A DNA stretch of 5,121 nt from an uncultured Rickettsiales bacterium (GTDB taxonomy: Bacteria > Pseudomonadota > Alphaproteobacteria > Rickettsiales > UBA1997): the NCBI GenBank assembly GCA_937927795.1, contig CALBSF010000131.1:1-5121 (forward strand). Direction: 5' to 3'. The translations under genes were made by a program, and so were the position numbers. This document shows positions 1-4,465 of this stretch, piece after piece. The notes beneath the pieces are model-generated. The model had not been told where the DNA came from and ran no database searches. It was given only the letters and a program-made list of their open reading frames with translations. The first letter of the stretch is position 1. Each line of letters starts with the position of its first letter.

Positions 1-374
1 ACGGGGTGGTAAGAAGTGCGTTTCAATTACTTTCTTTTCCAAATATTGACTTTGCAATTATTGAAAAAATTTGGCCTTTAGAAGTTTCTCAAATTGAAGC
101 AAAGGTAAAAAAGCAAGTTGCAATTAATGCTCTTTACGACCCTTACTTAAAGCGTCAAGAACAAGATTTGGAAATTTTTCGTAAAAATGAAAATATGAAA
201 ATCCCATTAAATCTTGACTATAATCAGGTTCAAAGTTTATCATTAGAAGTGCGTGAAAAATTAAGTAAATTTCGCCCCGCAACTATTGCATCAGCCCTTA
301 AAATTCAAGGCATAACGCCAGCCTCAGTGATGGCGGTTATGATTTATATAAAAAACAAATTTAAAAATGATTAG
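1..374 (+). CDS. mnmG: MnmG (GidA) tRNA uridine-34 modification enzyme, C-terminal fragment
   Basis: This is the 3' end of a gene that starts outside the window. The frame is open from base 3 and no stop lies upstream in it, so the GTG at base 6 is an internal valine codon rather than a start. The visible ~123 residues match the C-terminal helical region of MnmG: an opening GVVRSAFQLLSFP (family GVRRSAFELLSYP), then IWPLE, YDPYLKRQEQDLEIFRKNEN, LDYNQVQSLSLEVREKL, and RPATIASALKIQGITPAS near the end. In the family, MnmG is a cytosolic FAD enzyme that works with MnmE to put the carboxymethylaminomethyl (or aminomethyl) group on U34 of certain tRNAs, and this C-terminal part contributes to MnmE and tRNA contacts. 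The FAD domain is not visible. Small departures are QSLS and ASA where many homologues have xGLS and GQA. The stop codon overlaps the next gene by 8 bases in another frame, suggesting co-transcription. The family call is secure. Confidence 0.93.
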   Translation, partial: GVVRSAFQLLSFPNIDFAIIEKIWPLEVSQIEAKVKKQVAINALYDPYLKRQEQDLEIFRKNENMKIPLNLDYNQVQSLSLEVREKLSKFRPATIASALKIQGITPASVMAVMIYIKNKFKND

Positions 375-1203
375 AATTTTTATTTTATTCCTACTTACAG
401 CCAGCTTTAATCAGGCTTTTGCAAAAGAATATGTTTCTAGCGATCAAGTTATTAAGCAAATAGAAAAATCCTTGCTTTTTGATAAGGATTCTAGGCAAAA
501 AATGGAAGTTTATCAAAGCAAAAATTCGGGCAGAAGTGATGATGTTGTTGATGCTGGAAATTTAAGTGATGAAGAAAAAGCGGATATTGACATTGTTGTG
601 GTTAATCCAAAAGCAGGAAATATGGATGCTAGAGAAAAAGAAAAACTTGCTTATAATGCAACTTTGGTTTCTCAATATGAAGTAGCGGTTGAGCTATATA
701 AACAGGTGCTGCTTAAAGAGCCAAAAAATTCTTATGCTAAATTTTCTTTGGCAGTGGTTTATCAGAAAATGGGTCAATTAAAGCAAGCAAAAAATATTTA
801 TTATGAAATTTTGCAAACTAATCCTGATAATCGTGAAGAGATTGTTGAAAATTTACTTGGAGTTTTAATTGAAGAATCTCCAAAAGAAGCTACCTATGTT
901 TTAGCTCGCTTGGCAGCGCAAAATCCTAATTCAGGAAGAATTTTAGCGCAATCTGCCTTAGCTTATGATAAAATTCAAAATTACAGTCAAGCGATAGAGT
1001 TGCTAAAATCAGCAACTGTTTTAGAGCCAGAAAGATTGGATTATAGATATAATTTGGCAGTTATTTATGATAAAATGCAAGATTATAAAAATGCAATTGA
1101 GATTTACGCAGATGTGGTTAAAAATTACTCTGTAAAATACAATTCTATTCCGCTTAGCTCAGTTAAAGAAAGGCTTGAATTTATTAAAAGTGCAGATCTT
1201 TAG
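367..1203 (+). CDS. Exported tetratricopeptide-repeat protein
   Basis: The 278-residue product begins with a short basic end and a hydrophobic stretch (residues 1-19, MIRIFILFLLTASFNQAFA), with a good signal peptidase I site after AFA19. There is no lipobox cysteine, so a soluble periplasmic location is inferred. Residues 20-92 are charged and probably partly disordered. From about 94 onward come TPR-type helix pairs: roughly 94-121, 122-155 (SLAVVYQKMGQLKQAKNIYY), a degenerate unit around 156-188, 190-222 (ALAYDKIQNYSQAIELLK) and 223-256 (NLAVIYDKMQDYKNAIEIY). TPRs are protein-binding scaffolds; no catalytic motif is visible, and the partner cannot be read from the sequence. The ATG overlaps the last 8 bases of mnmG and is the only start that keeps the whole signal peptide. 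There is no Shine-Dalgarno sequence before it, so translational coupling to mnmG is plausible. The usual mnmG partner rsmG is not here. The domain call is firm; the role is unknown. Confidence 0.88.
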   Translation: MIRIFILFLLTASFNQAFAKEYVSSDQVIKQIEKSLLFDKDSRQKMEVYQSKNSGRSDDVVDAGNLSDEEKADIDIVVVNPKAGNMDAREKEKLAYNATLVSQYEVAVELYKQVLLKEPKNSYAKFSLAVVYQKMGQLKQAKNIYYEILQTNPDNREEIVENLLGVLIEESPKEATYVLARLAAQNPNSGRILAQSALAYDKIQNYSQAIELLKSATVLEPERLDYRYNLAVIYDKMQDYKNAIEIYADVVKNYSVKYNSIPLSSVKERLEFIKSADL

Positions 1204-1274
1204 TTGAGCGGATGATGTTCTGGTTGTAGTGGGTCGATGTTTTTGTTTGTAATAAATCCAGCATAATACTCTCT

Positions 1275-1326
1275 AAAAAACTCACCAAGAAAACTCGTTA
1301 AAAAACCTCATCAAAAAAACCTCGTC
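1275..1326 (+). repeat. Imperfect ~13-base tandem repeats (A-tract plus CTC)
   Basis: Four consecutive units share an A-rich half followed by CTC and a short tail: 1275-1286 (AAAAAACTCACC), 1287-1299 (AAGAAAACTCGTT), 1300-1312 (AAAAAACCTCATC) and 1313-1326 (AAAAAAACCTCGTC). The last unit merges into the left end of the first palindromic element, and the last two units recur at 1444-1470 before the second. The period is phased near 13 bases. This could be slippage at the edge of the element or a remnant of its insertion; the function is unknown. Confidence 0.6.
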
Positions 1327-1425
1327 ATCCTTGATGCGCAGCATCGAGGATCTCGTGCGTTTTTCCTCCTAAATTAACGAGCCTAAACTCACGAGATCTT
1401 CGGGCTTTCAGCCCAAAGATGACGG
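1295..1425. repeat. Palindromic intergenic element, copy 1
   Basis: This is a 131-base unit repeated at a 144-base offset with 127 of 131 positions identical and no indel. It can fold into a branched structure. An outer stem pairs CGTCATC (1323-1329) with GATGACG (1418-1424). An inner perfect 9-bp stem pairs GATCTCGTG (1349-1357) with CACGAGATC (1390-1398). Between them on each side sits a small hairpin: GATGC-gca-GCATC (1333-1345), extendable to an 11-pair stem (1327-1331 with 1346-1350) that includes one T-G pair, and GGGCT-ttc-AGCCC (1402-1414). The inner loop (1358-1389) is AT-rich and contains CCTCCT. The outer sequence resembles the palindromic repeats scattered between genes in many alphaproteobacteria. 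It has no coding capacity, so if mobile it would need a transposase supplied elsewhere. Confidence 0.85.
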
Positions 1426-1438
1426 GTTTTGGTTGAAT

Positions 1439-1569
1439 TCGTTAAAAAACCTCATCAAAAAAACCTCGTCATCCTTGATGCGTAGCGTCAAAGATCTCGT
1501 GCGTTTTTCCTCCTAAATTAACGAGCCTAAACTCACGAGATCTTCGGGCTTTCAGCCCAAAGATGACGG
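1439..1569. repeat. Palindromic intergenic element, copy 2
   Basis: This is the second copy of the 131-base element, in the same orientation as the first and 13 bases after it. The outer stem is 1467-1473 with 1562-1568, the inner 9-bp stem 1493-1501 with 1534-1542, and the right hairpin 1546-1558; all are unchanged from copy 1. The four differences (positions 1483, 1487, 1490 and 1492) all fall in the left hairpin, which becomes GATGC-gta-GCGTC with one T-G pair. Its flanks are A7 (1457-1463) on the left and T7 (1570-1576) on the right, which copy 1 does not have on its right side. Confidence 0.85.
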
Positions 1570-1576
1570 TTTTTTT
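1457..1576. terminator. Probable bidirectional intrinsic terminator
   Basis: The second palindromic element is bracketed by A7 (1457-1463) and T7 (1570-1576). Read on either strand, a large stem-loop is therefore followed by a U tract. It lies between two convergent genes, where a two-way terminator is expected: about 250 bases after the TPR stop on the plus strand and about 80 bases after the Gly-rich gene's stop on the minus strand. The weak point is that the perfect part of the outer stem is only 7 bp, with CCT opposite G before the U tract. Termination is inferred from layout, not from a textbook hairpin. Confidence 0.5.
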
Positions 1577-1658
1577 AAGATGTTATCCACTTAAAGCCTG
1601 ATCTGAATCTTGTCGAAGGGTGATTGTGGGTATTAAATATTACTGTATTGTGGGGGAT

Positions 1659-2111
1659 CTAACCACCCCTTCCGGAGTCTGCAGTTGTTTTAGAAAGTAT
1701 GTCATGAGCGCCAGCGCCAAATGCGGCTGGTGCACTTCCTATGCTTGTTGTTTTATCTAAGCTGATTTCGCCAACACCATTTACTCCTTGACCAGCCACT
1801 CCCTCGGTATTAAGACCCACAAATTCAAAAGTTTTTGCAATCCCAGCTGGATTTTGAGCTAAGGGAGCGTTGTGAGTAAGCGCTCCAAAAAATTCACCAT
1901 AATCTCCGCCAAATCCCGCGTCTATACCTTTTCCATGTATTGGAAACATTCCGGCTTCATCTCCTGTTGGAATTGTGTCAATTGCTGATGGTGCGGACCC
2001 AGAAGATACCTGACCTTGAGCTGGCTCAGCGCCATGGGAAGATGGTTTTCCCATGGCGCCACTAGCTATTAATTCACCTGGAGATGGACCTGATGGCGCG
2101 GAATTTGACAT
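1659..2111 (-). CDS. Unrecognised Gly/Ala/Ser-rich small protein
   Basis: The 150-residue product belongs to no family I recognise. By hand count it is about 19% Gly, 14% Ala and 11% Ser. It has no Cys or Trp, a single Tyr (71) and a single Arg (148), and a net negative charge. No signal peptide or membrane segment is visible. Residues 1-50 are Ser/Pro/Gly-rich and look disordered. Residues 55-120 contain more hydrophobics (GIDAGFGGDYGEFFGALTH; GIAKTFEFVGLN) and a Gly-Val-rich stretch (EGVAGQGVNGVGEISL). The tail ends in GRGG. It is probably a real gene: the third codon positions are mostly A or T like the neighbours, so its higher GC comes from Gly/Ala/Pro codons. It begins 11 bases after maeB on the same strand, with no promoter or Shine-Dalgarno sequence of its own, so read-through or coupling from maeB is likely. 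An internal start at Met20 is possible and lies in a strong hairpin. Confidence 0.68.
   Translation of the reverse strand: MSNSAPSGPSPGELIASGAMGKPSSHGAEPAQGQVSSGSAPSAIDTIPTGDEAGMFPIHGKGIDAGFGGDYGEFFGALTHNAPLAQNPAGIAKTFEFVGLNTEGVAGQGVNGVGEISLDKTTSIGSAPAAFGAGAHDILSKTTADSGRGG
2029..2059 (-). repeat. Perfect 12-bp inverted repeat (hairpin) inside the Gly-rich gene
   Basis: GCGCCATGGGAA (2029-2040) is followed by a 7-base loop and its exact reverse complement (2048-2059). On the minus-strand mRNA this is a GC-rich 12-bp stem over codons of residues 18-28, about 50 bases after the start codon. Each arm contains CCATGG, and the first arm carries the in-frame ATG for Met20. No U tract follows, so it is not an intrinsic terminator. 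Its effect on translation or mRNA stability is unknown. Confidence 0.8.
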
Positions 2112-2122
2112 ATTATATAAAT

Positions 2123-4393
2123 TTATTTGTTGCTATCAGCAGCCGCAATTGCTGCCATATTTAAAATATCGTTAATTGATGATCTCATCGTTACAATTTG
2201 TACCGATTTTTCAAAACCATTTAATATTGGACCAACCACAGTGCAATTACCAATTTCTTCTAAAAGTTTGGTTGCAATACTTGCTGAATGAAGTCCTGGA
2301 CAAATTAAGATATTTGCTGGAGCTGTCAAGCGACAAAATGGATAGCGAGACATTTTATCCATGTTAAGTGCAACATCCGCAGTCATTTCGCCGTCATATT
2401 CAAAGTCTACTTTCATTTCATCTAGCAACTCAACAGCATTTTTAATTCTTGCTGATTCAGTTTTTAAAGCTGAACCAAAATTGGAAAATGATAAAAATGC
2501 AACTCTTGGCTCATAGCCCATGCTTTTTACTTTTTTAGCAGTTTGAATGGCGATTTTTACTAGATGTTCAGATGAAGAAAGCTCCGAGCAAGCTGTATCA
2601 GCAATAAAAATTGTTTTTCCTCTAGAAATAACCATTGAAATTCCAAGTACAATTCTATCTTTTTTGCTTTTTATTACTTTCCAAACATCGGTTAAAGATT
2701 TGCGATATCCACGAGTAAGGCCGGTAACCAAAGCATCGCCATGACCACAAGCAAGCATTGAAGAGGCAAAAATATTGCGATCATTTTTAATCATGCGTGA
2801 GCAGTCTGAATAAAGAACGCCTTGTCTTTGTAATTTTTTATAAAGAAACTCGGTATATTTTTTATTATCGTCAGAAATTGCAGCGTTGAAAATTTCAATT
2901 CCATCGCTAGAAACCTTTGCTTCTTCCATGTTTTTTAAGATGATTGCTTTTTTACCAATCAAAACTGGAGTTCCATAGCCATTATCGCGCCACATTGCAG
3001 CAACGCGAATGATTTCTGGTTGTTCGCCTTCTGCAAAAATAACTTTTTTCGGATTTTTCTCTAATTTTTCAAAAATCATACTAAGGCTGTTAACCGTAGG
3101 GTCGCGACGAGCTTGTAATTGTTTTCTGTAAAGATCCCAGTCTTTAATTGGTTTTTTAGCAACGCCGCTATCAACAGCAGCTTTAGCAACTGCAATTGGA
3201 ACCACTTGAATCAAGCGCGCATCAAATGGAGTTGGAATGATATAATGTCTGCCAAATTTAATTTCTCTTCCGCCATAAGCTTTTATAACTTCATCAGGAA
3301 CATGCTGGCGAGCAAGATCAGCAATTGCATGCGCAGCAGCGATTTTCATTTCTTCATTGATGCAAGAGGCTCTAACATCAAGCGCGCCACGGAAAATATA
3401 AGGAAAACCCATTACATTATTAACTTGGTTTTCGTAATCAGAGCGACCAGTTGCAACAATTGCGTCATCGCGAACCGCATGAACTTCCTGCGGAGTAATT
3501 TCTGGATCAGGATTTGCCATAGCAAAAATTACTGGATTTGGCGCCATTGATTTCACCATTTCCTTGGTAACTGCGCCTTTAACGGAAAGACCTAAAAACA
3601 CGTCAGCACCTTTCATGGCTTCGGCAAGAGTTCTGGCCTTGGTTTCTATAGCGTGAGCTGATTTCCATTGGTTCATTCCTTCGGTTCTGCCTTTATAGAT
3701 AGTTCCTTTAGTGTCGCATAAAATAGCATTATTGTGAGGTAAGCCCATCGCCTTTAAAAGCTCTAAGCAAGCTATTCCAGCAGCGCCAGCGCCATTTACA
3801 ATAACTTTTAAATCTTTAAATTTTTTACCAGAAATATGTAAAGCGTTGATAATGCCGGCGGCAGAAACTATTGCAGTTCCATGTTGATCATCGTGAAAAA
3901 CTGGAATATCCATAATTTCGCGAAGTTTACTTTCAATGATAAAACATTCAGGAGCCTTGATATCTTCAAGGTTGATGCCGCCCCAAGTTGGTCCTAAATA
4001 TTTTACTGCATTAATAAATTCATCAGCATCTTCAGTTGCAACTTCAATATCAACTGAGTCAATGTCAGCAAATCTTTTAAATAAAACTGATTTTCCTTCC
4101 ATAACTGGCTTTCCAGCTAAGGCGCCAAGGTTTCCAAGGCCTAAAACCGCAGTTCCATTAGAGATAACCGCAACATAATTTCCTTTTGAAGTGTAATCAT
4201 AAGCCAAATCAGGATTTTTTGCAATTTCAAGACATGGAATTGCAACTCCTGGAGAATAAGCTAAAGATAAATCTCTTTGAGTGTTAAGTGGCTTGGTGGC
4301 ATGCATTCCAACCTTTCCGGGCTTTCCTTGCATATGAAATTGTAAAGCTTCTAAATCTTTTGAAGATTTTACTGTATCTTTTTTAGATGACAT
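2123..4393 (-). CDS. maeB: NADP-type malic enzyme with phosphotransacetylase-like C-terminal domain
   Basis: The 756-residue product matches the MaeB family in full length (E. coli MaeB is about 759). It converts malate to pyruvate and CO2 with reduction of NADP in the cytosol, supplying pyruvate and NADPH. The malic enzyme part (about 1-430) shows LAYSPGVA with the catalytic Tyr46, SNGTAVLGLGNLGALAGKPV, MEGK with the catalytic Lys101, metal ligands Glu143 and Asp144 (NLEDI) and Asp169 (HDDQHGTA), the dinucleotide fold GAGAAG (201-206), and ANPDPE plus ENQVNNVMGFPYIFRGALD. The C-terminal part (about 447-756) is phosphotransacetylase-like: FAEGEQPEIIRVA, GHGDALVTG (550-558), FEYDGEMTADVALN and VVGPILNGFEKSVQI. 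In the family this domain is regulatory, binding acetyl-CoA, rather than an active Pta. The start is set by homology from residue 11 onward and by a consensus promoter 38-66 bases upstream; no Shine-Dalgarno sequence is seen. It is intact. Confidence 0.96.
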   Translation of the reverse strand: MSSKKDTVKSSKDLEALQFHMQGKPGKVGMHATKPLNTQRDLSLAYSPGVAIPCLEIAKNPDLAYDYTSKGNYVAVISNGTAVLGLGNLGALAGKPVMEGKSVLFKRFADIDSVDIEVATEDADEFINAVKYLGPTWGGINLEDIKAPECFIIESKLREIMDIPVFHDDQHGTAIVSAAGIINALHISGKKFKDLKVIVNGAGAAGIACLELLKAMGLPHNNAILCDTKGTIYKGRTEGMNQWKSAHAIETKARTLAEAMKGADVFLGLSVKGAVTKEMVKSMAPNPVIFAMANPDPEITPQEVHAVRDDAIVATGRSDYENQVNNVMGFPYIFRGALDVRASCINEEMKIAAAHAIADLARQHVPDEVIKAYGGREIKFGRHYIIPTPFDARLIQVVPIAVAKAAVDSGVAKKPIKDWDLYRKQLQARRDPTVNSLSMIFEKLEKNPKKVIFAEGEQPEIIRVAAMWRDNGYGTPVLIGKKAIILKNMEEAKVSSDGIEIFNAAISDDNKKYTEFLYKKLQRQGVLYSDCSRMIKNDRNIFASSMLACGHGDALVTGLTRGYRKSLTDVWKVIKSKKDRIVLGISMVISRGKTIFIADTACSELSSSEHLVKIAIQTAKKVKSMGYEPRVAFLSFSNFGSALKTESARIKNAVELLDEMKVDFEYDGEMTADVALNMDKMSRYPFCRLTAPANILICPGLHSASIATKLLEEIGNCTVVGPILNGFEKSVQIVTMRSSINDILNMAAIAAADSNK

Positions 4394-4423
4394 ATTGAGT
4401 TTAAAAAGTTAAAAATAAGGATC

Positions 4424-4432
4424 TGTTAAAAT
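4424..4432 (+). promoter_or_regulatory. Candidate extended -10 promoter for the amidase gene
   Basis: TGTTAAAAT fits an extended -10 (TGn then TAAAAT at 4427-4432). It would start a transcript near 4439, giving a leader of about 27 bases to the ATG at 4466. No good -35 lies at the usual distance; TTGAGT (4395-4400) is too far away. It shares bases with the -10 of the maeB promoter on the other strand. In such AT-rich sequence a match like this can arise by chance. Confidence 0.35.
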
Positions 4433-4459
4433 TATAGTTTTCAAAACCGTTATTGTCAA
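4431..4459 (-). promoter_or_regulatory. Consensus sigma-70 promoter for maeB
   Basis: Read on the minus strand, TTGACA (4459-4454), exactly 17 bases, then TATAAT (4436-4431): both hexamers and the spacing are ideal. Transcription would begin near 4424, leaving an AT-rich leader of about 31 bases before the maeB ATG. No operator repeat is evident around it. The -35 box ends only 6 bases before the start codon of the divergent amidase gene, so that gene's leader must lie within this promoter. Confidence 0.85.
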
Positions 4460-4465
4460 AATATT

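Larger units (their letters stand above)
1204..1658. other. Convergent gene-free region filled with repeats
   Basis: This 455-base stretch separates the 3' ends of the TPR gene (+) and the Gly-rich gene (-). No convincing coding frame was seen. Bases 1204-1274 have no feature I can name. Bases 1275-1326 hold short A-tract repeats that run into the first palindromic element (1295-1425). A 13-base spacer follows, then the second element (1439-1569) with its T tract (to 1576). Bases 1577-1658 hold a single DnaA-box-like 9-mer (TTATCCACT at 1583-1591) and a stretch around 1596-1620 reminiscent of the dispersed CCTGAGCTTGTCGAAGG repeat, but nothing that looks like a gene or RNA. Confidence 0.8.

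Noticed and set aside
6..8. GTG as the start of a separate 122-residue gene
   Set aside because: The frame stays open to the window edge and the residues before and after it match the interior of MnmG, so it is an internal codon.
1295..1569. The two direct repeats as a CRISPR array
   Set aside because: Only two long units with a 13-base spacer, internally branched palindromes, and no cas genes.
1583..1591. DnaA-box-like TTATCCACT, as a possible replication origin signal near mnmG
   Set aside because: Only one 8/9 match, with no cluster of boxes, no origin-type AT-rich unwinding region beside it, and none of the genes typical of an origin apart from the end of mnmG.
1596..1620. Fragment resembling the dispersed CCTGAGCTTGTCGAAGG palindromic repeat (here GCCTGATCTGAATCTTGTCGAAGGG)
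   Set aside because: Only the two ends match, with extra bases in the middle and no second arm; too degenerate to annotate as a repeat without a genome search.
2110..2117. TATAAT directly before the ATG of the Gly-rich gene on the minus strand, as its own promoter
   Set aside because: A -10 box touching the start codon would put the transcript start inside the coding region, and no -35 is present; it fits chance in AT-rich sequence.
3119..3550. Long open frame on the plus strand opposite maeB (and shorter ones at 2176-2367, 2547-2744 and 3936-4178)
   Set aside because: They lie antisense to a well-conserved enzyme, show no family features, and have no promoter or ribosome site; they are shadows of maeB codons.
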